A model generated the notes under the pieces. It ran no database searches. It was not told where the DNA came from and worked only from the letters and a program-made list of their open reading frames with translations. A program made the translations under genes and the position numbers. A stretch of DNA of 62,610 bases from Pedobacter sp. V48 (GTDB lineage Bacteria > Bacteroidota > Bacteroidia > Sphingobacteriales > Sphingobacteriaceae): NCBI RefSeq assembly GCF_000523515.1, contig NZ_AWRU01000015.1:52371-114980 (forward strand). Direction: 5' to 3'. Positions 1 to 8,724 of this stretch are shown in pieces (within the stretch, counting starts at the first letter, position 1; each line of letters starts with the position of its first letter).

Positions 1-127
1 CACCAATCAGGATTTCAAATTTAAAATTAGTTTCCTGCATCAAAAAACCATCTAAAGCCTGAGCAATATATTTTTCGTGGTTATACGTGATACAACATAC
101 TGATACCATTATTTCATGTGTAGGCAT
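1..127 (-). CDS. Glycosyltransferase family 2, N-terminal fragment (cut by window start)
   Basis: Reverse-strand reading from the ATG at 127 gives 42 codons running off the left edge. The visible N-terminus ([20 protein letters not shown]) is the first beta-strand and helix of a GT-A fold family 2 glycosyltransferase, where this segment helps bind the nucleotide-sugar donor. Such enzymes add single sugars to lipid-linked repeat units on the cytoplasmic face of the inner membrane. It starts 27 bases after the sugar aminotransferase, so it is probably the next gene of the polysaccharide operon. A second in-frame ATG lies six codons in. The catalytic DxD region is not visible, so donor and acceptor cannot be inferred. 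Confidence 0.8.
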   Translation of the reverse strand, partial: MPTHEIMVSVCCITYNHEKYIAQALDGFLMQETNFKFEILIG

Positions 128-154
128 AATTATATTATTTTGTTATTATAAGGA

Positions 155-1324
155 TTAGACAGCTCCATTTTGTAAGCCGGCGAATACTGGCTTCAGGTTA
201 TTTACAGGAATCATATGATTCAATTTTTCGATCTCAGCCGGACGGTCATAATTTTGCACCCTTAAAATTATCCTTGTAATCAGGTCAAGGTCACTGGATG
301 TTAACGTATGATAAAGTGGTAAACAAAGAATCCTTCTTGATACTGAATCGCATACCGGCATATGAGGTGATGTAACAAAAGGTAAGGTTGAAAGAGATGG
401 ATAAAAGTACCTTCTGCAATACACCTTTTCATTCTCCAGCGCTTTTAGGCATCGCAGCATTAAATCTTCACTATCAAACAATACAGGGAAATACGCATAA
501 TTGTAATCAAGGTTTTCATTAAGTTTTGGATATCTGGCTTCCAGATTAGCTAAAGCCTTCCAGTAATAAAATGACAGCAACCTTCTTTTGTCTAAAATTT
601 CATCAATCTCTTTTAGGTTACATAAACCCATTGCCGCATGGAATTCGCAATTTTTGCCATTTATGCCCAACTCAGAAAATTCATCCGGACCATCGTGTCC
701 AAAATTTCTCATCAAAGCCATCTTTTTCAATAAGTCAGGGCATTGAGTAAATACTGCTCCCCCCTCGATCGTATGAAACACTTTAGTTGCGTGAAAGCTT
801 GTTGTGCTCACATCTCCATAAGCAAATACCGATTTGTTTTTATATTTCGTGCCAAAACAATGTGCAGCGTCATAAATCACCTTTAATGAATACCTGTCTG
901 CAATTTCCTGTATGGCATCAATATCACATGGGTTACCATATACATGGGTAGCCAGAATGGCTGATGTTTGAGGCGTTATGGCAGCTTCAATTTTTTTCGG
1001 ATCTATATTAAAAGTTTCCTCGTCAATATCTACAAATACCGGTTTGCAGCCTTCCCATACAATACTATTTGTAGTTGCAACAAAAGAGAAAGGTGTTGTA
1101 ATAATTTCACCTTTCAGGCCAAGTGCTTTAATTGCAATTTGCAATGCCATTGTACCATTCGAAACAAACAGCAAATGTTTAATTTCTAAATAGTTCTTGA
1201 GCTTCAATTCAAGTTCATTTACCAATGGCCCATTATTGGTAAGCCACTGACGTTCCCAAATGCTGTGAATGTACTCTTCAAATTCGTTAACTTTTGGAAG
1301 AAAAGGTTTGGTTACAGGTATCAT
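155..1324 (-). CDS. DegT/DnrJ/EryC1/StrS-family PLP-dependent sugar aminotransferase
   Basis: A 389-residue protein of usual family length. Members transfer an amino group to a keto-sugar nucleotide, making amino-deoxy sugars for surface glycans. Seen: the phosphate-binding SNGTMAL around residue 56, the cofactor aspartate in YDAAHCFG (about D152), and the Schiff-base lysine in SFHATKVFHTIEGG (about K181). The FHATKVFHTIEGG context resembles VioA/FdtB/QdtB-type enzymes acting on dTDP-keto-deoxyhexoses, but the exact sugar cannot be read from sequence. Its start overlaps the end of the flippase gene by four bases (ATGA), so the two are translationally coupled in the polysaccharide operon. Confidence 0.92.
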   Translation of the reverse strand: MIPVTKPFLPKVNEFEEYIHSIWERQWLTNNGPLVNELELKLKNYLEIKHLLFVSNGTMALQIAIKALGLKGEIITTPFSFVATTNSIVWEGCKPVFVDIDEETFNIDPKKIEAAITPQTSAILATHVYGNPCDIDAIQEIADRYSLKVIYDAAHCFGTKYKNKSVFAYGDVSTTSFHATKVFHTIEGGAVFTQCPDLLKKMALMRNFGHDGPDEFSELGINGKNCEFHAAMGLCNLKEIDEILDKRRLLSFYYWKALANLEARYPKLNENLDYNYAYFPVLFDSEDLMLRCLKALENEKVYCRRYFYPSLSTLPFVTSPHMPVCDSVSRRILCLPLYHTLTSSDLDLITRIILRVQNYDRPAEIEKLNHMIPVNNLKPVFAGLQNGAV

Positions 1325-2763
1325 CTCTTTAGGATTAATTGTTTAAAATCATGAATTGGTGCAAGTCTTAAAATTGAACTGCTGGCCAGGTAAATCAGAG
1401 AGAAAAACAGGCCGTCTATTGTAATTCTGGTAATATCTAATAACTGGAGTGTGCTGAAGCATAGCATATCAGCCAGATAGCATAATATCCCTGCAAAAAC
1501 AGAAGTTGCAATCATTGGAATAATGTCGATAATTTGCTCTCCTATAGGGTAATTGATCAGTTTTCCGCTATAAATTGAATTGATGTAATACCCTATAAAA
1601 TTGAACATCAACTGAAAATATAGTAAGCCATATATTCCAAATGGAAACACACACAAAATGCCAACTACACAAATTGATTTTTTAATAAATTCCAGTTTCA
1701 GTATCAGATCGCTCCTGCCCTTTACTTTTAATATGTTAAGGTTATAAGCGTGCAAAGGATACATAATACCAGCAATGCATAAGATTTGAAAGTATGGTAC
1801 TGCAGGCAACCATTTATCAGTAAACAAAAACCTGAATAGAGGTTCTCCTATTACAGCAAGCAGAATTAAGATAGGCGTATTCCAGAAAATAACCTGCTGC
1901 ATTAGTCTTTTATAAACCATTTTCAACCTCAAATCGTCATCGGCAATCGATGCGAACATTGGGTAGGTAACTTTATTTATTACAGCAGATATGTTTGCAA
2001 TTGGCAGCTGACTTGCTGAATCTGCTCTCGAATAAAAACCCAGCTGTACAACCGAATAATACTTACCAATAATTAATACATATATATTTCTATAAAGGAT
2101 ATCTAGTAATCCAGTCAAGGTCATTTTATAGCCAAAATAAAAGTGCTTTTTAAAGCATCGTTTACTGAACACAAAACTTGGTTTCCAACCAGAATAAATC
2201 CAATGCATTACAGTCGATAAAAAAGACTGAAATAAACCCATCCAAACCAAGCTCCATACACCATAACCCTGAAGCGCTAAAAAAACTCCTAATAGTCCAC
2301 CTACCAATACTGCAGGGATCTGAATTTTCATTTGAATTTTAAAATTCATCTCCTTGGTTAACCGTGCATTCTGCACTCCGTAAAAGGCATTTATGATAAA
2401 GTCTATGGCATAAACCCTAAGAATCAGCGTCAGCACATCCTGATGATAAAACGACGCAATCAGAGGTGCAAGCAGGTAAATAATGGCATACAATACAATA
2501 CTTCCACCCAGGTTAAAAAAGAAAACCGTAGAGTAATCTTCTTGCCCCAAATCTGACGATCGTATTAGCGACGATGCCAAGCCGCTTTCTAACAAAGAAT
2601 TACCTATGGCAATAAATACGGTTAGCATTGCGATCAGGCCAAATTCTGCAGGCAATAAAATCCGGGCCAGTATCATGGTAATGCAGAAGCCAATTAACTG
2701 CACACTAAACTGCTGCGTAAAATTCCAGATTAACCCTGAAATTGTTTTTTTCTGTAAAGACAT
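1321..2763 (-). CDS. Polysaccharide flippase, Wzx/MOP superfamily
   Basis: A 480-residue polytopic membrane protein with about 12-14 hydrophobic segments, starting MSLQKKTISGLIWNFTQQF, typical of lipopolysaccharide/O-antigen translocases. It would flip undecaprenyl-linked repeat units across the inner membrane. The N-terminal arrangement (ARILLPAEFGLIAMLTVFIA, then a conserved SGLASSLIRS loop) matches the Polysacc_synt branch of MOP exporters. It begins ten bases after the acyltransferase gene and overlaps the aminotransferase by four bases, placing it mid-operon. No polymerase (Wzy) is visible; it may lie beyond the left edge. Confidence 0.9.
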   Translation of the reverse strand: MSLQKKTISGLIWNFTQQFSVQLIGFCITMILARILLPAEFGLIAMLTVFIAIGNSLLESGLASSLIRSSDLGQEDYSTVFFFNLGGSIVLYAIIYLLAPLIASFYHQDVLTLILRVYAIDFIINAFYGVQNARLTKEMNFKIQMKIQIPAVLVGGLLGVFLALQGYGVWSLVWMGLFQSFLSTVMHWIYSGWKPSFVFSKRCFKKHFYFGYKMTLTGLLDILYRNIYVLIIGKYYSVVQLGFYSRADSASQLPIANISAVINKVTYPMFASIADDDLRLKMVYKRLMQQVIFWNTPILILLAVIGEPLFRFLFTDKWLPAVPYFQILCIAGIMYPLHAYNLNILKVKGRSDLILKLEFIKKSICVVGILCVFPFGIYGLLYFQLMFNFIGYYINSIYSGKLINYPIGEQIIDIIPMIATSVFAGILCYLADMLCFSTLQLLDITRITIDGLFFSLIYLASSSILRLAPIHDFKQLILKR

Positions 2764-2773
2764 GGTAAAGGGT

Positions 2774-3775
2774 TTATTTCTGAAAGGAACCTGAATACCT
2801 GGGTTTATGGAACCTATAGTTCCTTAAAAAATGAAGTATTGGTTTTTCCAAAAACCGGGTTACCAGCCATGCTATGGTTATCATAGAAATGATGCCTATA
2901 AAAATTACCAGAAATTCATTAGAAATATATCGCCCTATTTTTCTCATGAGCACAAAACCTATGTTTTGGTGCAGCAGATATAACGGATAGGAAATATAAC
3001 CCAGAAACACAAAGGGTTTCCAGGTAAGCAGCGTAAGCCTGTCGTAAACAAATAAGTAGAACAAGCAAAATATCGCAGAGAACACACCAAAACAAATCAA
3101 CGTTGGGTTTTCTATCACTCCAGCTAAAAAACAGAAGCCAATCAAAATGTGTTCTCGCCAGTCCCCTCCATCAAATTTTATTTTGTAAAAAAGAATTCCT
3201 GCAAGGAAAAACATCCCATATTGTAAATTCAGCAGGTAAGCGCCAAAAGGTAGTGTAAACAAGCTATTGCTTATCATTAAGGTTAGCCATATTACTGCTA
3301 TTGTCCTCATTTTAGTTAACAATCTGAGTTGGAACAAAGCACCCATAAAAGCATAGAAAAACAGTTCCGGTACCAGCGACCAGTAAGCCCCGTCAACATT
3401 CTTAATTCCGAAAACCCCTTGTATCATACTCATGTTCATCAAAAGAACCGAGATACTGTTTGTCTCCATTTTAGGATCCTGAGAAAGGTTTACAATTAAA
3501 AATGTTATAAATACACAAATCCAATAAGTTGGATAAAGCCTCGAAAACCTTTTATAAGCAAAATCCTCCAGTGAGGTTTTCCCTTGCAGAGACATAAAGA
3601 TTACAAAGCCACTGATCATAAAAAACAGTTCTACTCCGTAACGGCCAATCTCCCAATCGAATTTCGAAGGATAATTATGGCCAAAATTCATTCTGAACTT
3701 AGATGTATAATGGAATATAACTACGTTAAGGGCGGCAATTCCTCTTAAAACATCCAGTTCTTTTAAGCGTACCAT
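2774..3775 (-). CDS. Acyltransferase family 3 (OafA/YrhL-like) membrane protein
   Basis: A 333-residue integral membrane protein. The N-terminus (RLKELDVLRGIAALNVVIFHY) carries the family signature with the invariant RG and the membrane-embedded histidine of VIFHY. A second signature, VELFFMISGFVIFMS with an arginine-rich KRFSRLYPTYW loop, follows near residues 50-80. Members O-acetylate surface sugars using acyl-CoA from the cytoplasm. About ten hydrophobic segments are present and there is no fused SGNH domain. It lies 16 bases after the antiterminator gene and most likely decorates the polysaccharide made by this operon. Confidence 0.9.
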   Translation of the reverse strand: MVRLKELDVLRGIAALNVVIFHYTSKFRMNFGHNYPSKFDWEIGRYGVELFFMISGFVIFMSLQGKTSLEDFAYKRFSRLYPTYWICVFITFLIVNLSQDPKMETNSISVLLMNMSMIQGVFGIKNVDGAYWSLVPELFFYAFMGALFQLRLLTKMRTIAVIWLTLMISNSLFTLPFGAYLLNLQYGMFFLAGILFYKIKFDGGDWREHILIGFCFLAGVIENPTLICFGVFSAIFCLFYLFVYDRLTLLTWKPFVFLGYISYPLYLLHQNIGFVLMRKIGRYISNEFLVIFIGIISMITIAWLVTRFLEKPILHFLRNYRFHKPRYSGSFQK

Positions 3776-3791
3776 AATTCTGGGATTTGTC

Positions 3792-4319
3792 TTAATTGAT
3801 TAATTCAAGACTGTTAATAGCAACTTTAGTGGTTAAAACACAGCTCAGGCTTTCAATTACTACTACTACTGTTCTTTCCTGAATTTTAATAACCCTGCCT
3901 TCTTTAAGGCTCATCAATCCCTCTTTAATTTTTACCCGGTCGCCAATTTCTAAATATTGAAAGGCCATAACTTCAGTGTCAGGGAATATTTCAAGACAAT
4001 GTTTTATATCCTCTATAACACTGTCTCTAACCTGTGCCGGTTTTCCCATGTAATACACAAAGTTCATTACCCCTAAAGTAACCCTCACTTTAAGCTCTTC
4101 TCTGGGATCTATGTAAACAAAAACATAAGAATTAAACAGAGGAAGCTCTACTTCTTTTATCCTGTCTGCCCATTTGTTCTTTACCTTTCTTACCGGACAG
4201 TAACTGGTAATACCTTGCAGTTTAAGCAACTCATCAACCTTTTTTTCCCATCTAGGGCGAGTGTAGATTACATACCACCTGCGTGGCATATTGGTTCTGA
4301 TGGTGGACAGATTTTCCAT
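3792..4319 (-). CDS. UpxY-type NusG-like transcription antiterminator
   Basis: A 175-residue protein with an NGN domain (RRWYVIYTRPRWEKKVDELL, about residues 14-110) and a C-terminal KOW domain (EIGDRVKIKEGLMSLKEGRV, about 123-145). This is the architecture of the specialised NusG paralogues UpxY and LoaP/RfaH. In Bacteroides, UpxY proteins bind elongating RNA polymerase at the leader of their own capsule operon and prevent premature termination. Here the gene sits inside the cluster, after the export and kinase genes and just before the sugar-modifying genes. A 193-base leader precedes it, so it may control the distal half. Confidence 0.9.
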   Translation of the reverse strand: MENLSTIRTNMPRRWYVIYTRPRWEKKVDELLKLQGITSYCPVRKVKNKWADRIKEVELPLFNSYVFVYIDPREELKVRVTLGVMNFVYYMGKPAQVRDSVIEDIKHCLEIFPDTEVMAFQYLEIGDRVKIKEGLMSLKEGRVIKIQERTVVVVIESLSCVLTTKVAINSLELIN

Positions 4320-4512
4320 AATTTTGATTTGAGATTATTAATTAGATTATGACCGGATACAGCTTCGCTACCTCACTTACATGATAAATTGCAGTTTTAG
4401 AGAAAAATCCTGTTGCACACCGTCCATTTCTTGAATATATCGGCCCTTTTACCGATCTTTCACTACATCCAACTCACTTAAACTTAATGTATCAGCTAAT
4501 CCCTATATTAGC
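4320..4512 (-). promoter_or_regulatory. Leader region upstream of the antiterminator gene
   Basis: This 193-base gap interrupts otherwise tightly packed polysaccharide genes. It contains a small dyad (ATCGG at 4439-4443 pairing with CCGAT at 4452-4456) but no obvious T-tailed terminator and no clear TAnnTTTG box on the minus strand. Because UpxY proteins act on leaders of their own operons, this is the natural place for a pause or recruitment signal. The assignment is inference from gene order and spacing. Confidence 0.35.
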
Positions 4513-6810
4513 CTATCCCGGATAAGCATAGCCCCCATAGCGGTAGGCATTCTTATTCTCTTTTTTAGCATCATTAAATACAATCATAGGATTTATCAAT
4601 CTTCGGTTCTCACAGATCTCTTCAAATATTGCCAGATCTGCTTTGTTTGTATAATTGTACCGAACCAGATAAATACTCGAATCAGCATACTCTGCAAGCG
4701 TAAATGCATCAGCTACATGCCCAATCGGAGAAGTATCTACAATAACATAATCAAACCGTTTTTTAAGCTCATGGAACAAAATTTTCAGTTTATGGCTCAT
4801 TAGAATTTCAGCCGGGCTCTCAGATATCTCCCCACAACCAATCACATATAAATTATCCGATTGAGGAGCTTTTATTAAAATATCATCAATAACCATGCTG
4901 TCAGATTTTAAATAATCAGATAAGCCCAATTTCGTTTTTAGGTTCATGTTATTCAGCAAATCTGGCTTCCGCAAGTCAAACTCCAATATGGCTACCTTTT
5001 TTTCAACCAGCGACAAGGTGATGCCCAGGTTGATGCTAAAAAAGGTCTTACCTTCACCTTTTGTGGTAGAAGTTACCAACAGAACTTTGTTGCTTTTATT
5101 TGTATTCATGAATTGCAGATTCGACCTTATGTACCTGAACAGTTCCGATATAGTCGTGCTTTTATCTTTATGAACTACAATAGACTCTCCTATTGGTTTA
5201 TGACTAAGCTCTCCCAGAATCTTTCCATTTATAGCGATGTATTCCACATCATAGATATCTTTCACCTTATTGTTCATTTTATCTTTAACGTAGATTACAG
5301 AAAATGGAACAAATAAGCCAGCTATCATCCCCAGCATGTAAATCATTTGTACTTTTGGTTTTGCAGGAGTAGGATTGTAAGCAGGTCTGTCTATGATTTG
5401 AGAAGTTGGAATAGTGGCAGACAATGAAAGCTCTGTTTCTTCTCTCTTTTGTAGCAGGTACTGATAAAGTGTTGTCTTCACACTCTGTTCTCTACTTCTT
5501 TCCAATAGGCCCCGTTCAATAACAGGAACACTATTTAATTTAGCCGCAAATTGTGATGACTTGCTGTTTAATTTATTTTTCTCTAAAGTTAAACCTCTTC
5601 TTATCATGCTAAGGTTCTCTAGCAAGCTGCCTTTTAAGCTGCTTAATTGCTCGGTAAGGTTTATCACCAAAGGATTACTAACGCTACTATTGCGTAACAG
5701 CTTTTGTCTTTCAATCTGCAGATTATTATATTTTTCTGTCAGGTTTAGCAAGGTTGGATCCTTTAAGCCCAAAGTGCTGGGAACCAATTCAAATTCACTA
5801 TCTGCATTTTTCAGGTAAGAAATTATAGACTGAATAAGGCTCAACTGTACTTCGCTTGTCGAAAGCTGATCATTATAATTACCCGACGACTGTAAGCTCA
5901 TCTGTGCATCTGCACTCAGTTCAGTAATCCTATTGTTTCGTTTGTAGTTTTCTACGTCTTGCTCAACTCCCGATAAATTACTGGTCAACATTTTTAATTT
6001 ACCGTCAATAAATTTGATGGTATTTAAAGCCATTAAATTTTTATTGCTTACGTTCTCCAGGTTATACCTGTAGATCAGCGTATTCAGTATGTCAACTCCA
6101 CGTTGAGGTATAGCATCTAAAACACTAAGGACAATGGTGTTGGCATCTTTAATTACTGGCAAAATAACCAGGCCACTAGAGCTGTATGCCTGGGCCAACT
6201 GATAAAGATCTACAAAGCCAAAATGTACAGGTTTACCTGAAACCTCAAAGCCTTCCCCCCTTTGGACAACAATAGTAAATTGAGGGCGTGTTATTTTATT
6301 ACCGAATCTGTAAATTGTTTCCTTATCTTTTTCTCCTAAAACAAACTGGTCATTATTTATAGCTCTTAAAGTAAGTTTTAACGCACGTGCTTTATCGGTA
6401 AGTTTATCTACCACAACCTCCATTGGCAGGTTTTTCCCATATAATTCCTGCGTTTTCAAAGGAAGGTTGTAATGATACCTCACATTCATTTTAAGATCAG
6501 ATAATACTTTATAAATCAAATCTCTGGATCTCATCACCTCCATTTCATCATCAACAGTTTTAGAAGTCTTAAACATATTCAGATCACTAAAGGCCGTCCC
6601 TTTTAGCAGGCCATCCCCTTTCGAATCGTCCTGAACAAGCAGTGAACTGGTTACCTTATATTTAGGCACCTGAGTTTGAAGATAAAACCACGCAGTACCT
6701 AAACCCAAAAGCAGTGCAAGTCCAAAGAAATACCAATACTTAGCATATTTCATAATCTGAGCCTTTAGGTCGGGGCTGTTCGTCGGATTTTGTTTGTTGT
6801 AAGCCATCAC
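4513..6810 (-). CDS. Polysaccharide co-polymerase fused to BY-type tyrosine kinase (Wzc-like)
   Basis: A 765-residue inner-membrane protein. It has a first membrane segment (about residues 27-47), a Wzz-type periplasmic region with long coiled-coil stretches (about 265-460), a second membrane segment (about 488-508, IYMLGMIAGLFVPFSVIYV), and a cytoplasmic kinase. Kinase motifs are Walker A (TSTTKGEGKTFFSINLG, about 577), Walker A' (VAILEFDLRKPDL) and Walker B (FDYVIVDTSPIGHVADA). Such proteins regulate chain length and export by cycling autophosphorylation of a C-terminal tyrosine tail. Here the tail is short, with three tyrosines (AYRYGGYAYPG). The gene follows the export lipoprotein by 26 bases. 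Confidence 0.94.
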   Translation of the reverse strand: MMAYNKQNPTNSPDLKAQIMKYAKYWYFFGLALLLGLGTAWFYLQTQVPKYKVTSSLLVQDDSKGDGLLKGTAFSDLNMFKTSKTVDDEMEVMRSRDLIYKVLSDLKMNVRYHYNLPLKTQELYGKNLPMEVVVDKLTDKARALKLTLRAINNDQFVLGEKDKETIYRFGNKITRPQFTIVVQRGEGFEVSGKPVHFGFVDLYQLAQAYSSSGLVILPVIKDANTIVLSVLDAIPQRGVDILNTLIYRYNLENVSNKNLMALNTIKFIDGKLKMLTSNLSGVEQDVENYKRNNRITELSADAQMSLQSSGNYNDQLSTSEVQLSLIQSIISYLKNADSEFELVPSTLGLKDPTLLNLTEKYNNLQIERQKLLRNSSVSNPLVINLTEQLSSLKGSLLENLSMIRRGLTLEKNKLNSKSSQFAAKLNSVPVIERGLLERSREQSVKTTLYQYLLQKREETELSLSATIPTSQIIDRPAYNPTPAKPKVQMIYMLGMIAGLFVPFSVIYVKDKMNNKVKDIYDVEYIAINGKILGELSHKPIGESIVVHKDKSTTISELFRYIRSNLQFMNTNKSNKVLLVTSTTKGEGKTFFSINLGITLSLVEKKVAILEFDLRKPDLLNNMNLKTKLGLSDYLKSDSMVIDDILIKAPQSDNLYVIGCGEISESPAEILMSHKLKILFHELKKRFDYVIVDTSPIGHVADAFTLAEYADSSIYLVRYNYTNKADLAIFEEICENRRLINPMIVFNDAKKENKNAYRYGGYAYPG

Positions 6811-6836
6811 AATAAGTTTAAAAGATTAACACTGCC

Positions 6837-7601
6837 TTACTTATTCAAAAAAGTTGTAGCCAAAACAGCCACAGCAGAGATCGCTGCAACAATGAGTGGC
6901 ATTAATCGGTTATTACTACTTACTTCAACTGATTTTGCTTTATCAGGCTCTACATAGATTACATCATTTTGCTTTAAATAGAAGTATGGTGAATTAAGCA
7001 CATCTTTACTATTCAGATTTACCCGCTCCATTTTCCTCTGTCCATCCATTTCTCTAATCAGTAAAACATTTTCTCTTTTTCCGTAAGGTGTCATATCGCC
7101 TGCTAAGCCAAGCGCTTCAAGCAGATTTATTTTCTCACTGGTTACTGTAAAAGTTGAGGGGTGGTTAACCTCTCCAATAACGGTAACCCTAAAATTCATA
7201 AACTTGATATTTACAATGGCATTCTTCACATACTTATTAAGTTCCGATTCCATTAATGCCTGTGCCTGGCCTACAGTTAAACCTTGCAATTTGACCTGAC
7301 CCAGAACAGGGAACTTCACATATCCTTGTTTATTCACCCTGTAACCTTCTCTTTCATACATCCCACCGACTGTTGGATTGCTTGGAACAGAAGCAAATAA
7401 GATATTAGATTCGGGGCTGGTACTATTAACTGTAATACCTAGCACGTCATTTTGAAGTATGGTAGGCTCTCCGGCATCTAGAACTTGTGAACTACTTTCG
7501 TTCGCACCTTTAAGATCACTGAAATAAACTAAATTTCTTTGTCTGGAACAGCCACTTAACATAATTAATATTAAGTAACAGAAGAGGTATTTTAGATTCA
7601 T
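6837..7601 (-). CDS. Polysaccharide export outer-membrane lipoprotein (Wza/SLBB family)
   Basis: A 254-residue protein with a lipoprotein signal peptide ending at the lipobox LSGC (Cys18). It has a poly-export domain (QNDVLGITVNSTSPESN onward) and one SLBB domain (VTVIGEVNHPSTFTVTSEKI). A hydrophobic C-terminal segment (LMPLIVAAISAVAVLATTFL) is common in the Bacteroidota forms and may span the outer membrane. It would form the export channel paired with the autokinase encoded just downstream. It is the first gene of the polysaccharide operon, so the operon promoter should lie in 7602-7872. Confidence 0.93.
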   Translation of the reverse strand: MNLKYLFCYLILIMLSGCSRQRNLVYFSDLKGANESSSQVLDAGEPTILQNDVLGITVNSTSPESNILFASVPSNPTVGGMYEREGYRVNKQGYVKFPVLGQVKLQGLTVGQAQALMESELNKYVKNAIVNIKFMNFRVTVIGEVNHPSTFTVTSEKINLLEALGLAGDMTPYGKRENVLLIREMDGQRKMERVNLNSKDVLNSPYFYLKQNDVIYVEPDKAKSVEVSSNNRLMPLIVAAISAVAVLATTFLNK

Positions 7602-7719
7602 AAAATATAATTTAAATTAAACACAATAAATGTTTGATTAAATACTATGATATGAATTTACACACTTATTGTAATCAATGAATCATACTTTAACTAGTTG
7701 TAAACCATTTTGTAAAAAG

Positions 7720-7793
7720 TTCACAGTTTATTGCACATACCTGTGAAATATTTTTCACAATAAGTAGTTATAGGTTTCTCACAACCTGTGTGA
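7720..7793. promoter_or_regulatory. Cluster of TGTGA/TCACA half-sites between capsule operon and usp gene
   Basis: Five related half-sites occur in 74 bases: TTCACAG at 7720-7726, CTGTGAA at 7741-7747, TTTCACA at 7753-7759, TCACA at 7779-7783 and TGTGA at 7789-7793. The middle pair forms a perfect 7+4+7 dyad (TGTGAAA TATT TTTCACA, 7742-7759). TGTGA/TCACA is the half-site type of CRP/FNR-family regulators, although this spacing (N8 between TGTGA and TCACA) is wider than the E. coli CRP site. The cluster could control the leftward polysaccharide operon, the rightward stress gene or both. No regulator gene is adjacent. Confidence 0.4.
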
Positions 7794-7872
7794 TTACTCA
7801 GTCTGGGTTTTTAGAAAAGTAAAACATTCTGCAAGCTATAATTGTTATTAGTCGCGAATCAAGAGCTAATAC

Positions 7873-8724
7873 ATGAAAACGATCATCATTGCCACTGATT
7901 TCTCTGCCTCTGCATTAAATGCAGCACGGTATGCAGCATCGTTAAGTAAACAACTTCATGCCAGACAAATCTTGTTATATCACTCCTATGAATTACCTAT
8001 AGCTACCGAAATTCCCTTCCCTGAGAATAGAGATGCACACATTTTACATGAGAAAAGCATCACATCTCTTAATAATGTAAAAACTGCAATTTCAGATCTA
8101 TGTGCAGAAGATACCACTATCGAAATCTTTACCGACGACAGCCCCATAATAATGGGCATAGAACAGCTCTCAAAACAATATCCTGACCCCTTTGTTGTCA
8201 TTGGCATTACAGGAAAAAGCAGAGGGCTTACCGCCTTAATAGGGAGCAACACCATAAGTATAGTTAAAAGCGTATCAATGCCCATTCTTGTTATTCCTAA
8301 CGAATCCAGTTACACCATCATAAAAAACATGGTGCTAGGCTGTGATTTAAAGGAGGTAAGTGAAACCAGTCCGGTAAATACCATAAAGTCGTTTATGCAC
8401 GCTTTAAATACCAAACTTCTCTTGTTAAATGTTGATCATGATGAATCAGCTCATTTTAATCCTGATAGCATTACCGAACAATATAACCTCCACAAGTTAT
8501 GGGATAATGAAATTCCGGAATACCACTATACAGATAATTCAGACGTTGCGTTAGGAATTATGGAGTTTGCAAAACAGCATGCCTCAGGTATAGTCATAAT
8601 AGTTGCAAAATCGTATGGTTTTTTTGAGGGTCTGTTTCATAAAAGCATGACAAGAAAACTGGCTTTGAATACACAATTGCCCTTATTAATCTTAAAAGAA
8701 GCACAACAAAAAGTCCATCAGTAA
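7873..8724 (+). CDS. Universal stress protein, two tandem UspA domains
   Basis: A 283-residue cytoplasmic protein made of two UspA-like halves. The N-terminal half begins KTIIIATDFSASALNAARYA. It ends near residue 140 with the nucleotide-binding signature VIGITGKSRGLTALIGSNTISIV, which resembles the ATP-binding G2xG9xGS pattern. The C-terminal half lacks a clear copy of that signature (VAKSYGFFEGLFHKSMTRKLA), so probably only the first half binds nucleotide. Members help cells survive starvation and stress, but partners are usually unknown. Its end overlaps the convergent DUF2264 gene by seven bases. The upstream region holds candidate CRP/FNR-like operators. Confidence 0.9.
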   Translation: MKTIIIATDFSASALNAARYAASLSKQLHARQILLYHSYELPIATEIPFPENRDAHILHEKSITSLNNVKTAISDLCAEDTTIEIFTDDSPIIMGIEQLSKQYPDPFVVIGITGKSRGLTALIGSNTISIVKSVSMPILVIPNESSYTIIKNMVLGCDLKEVSETSPVNTIKSFMHALNTKLLLLNVDHDESAHFNPDSITEQYNLHKLWDNEIPEYHYTDNSDVALGIMEFAKQHASGIVIIVAKSYGFFEGLFHKSMTRKLALNTQLPLLILKEAQQKVHQ

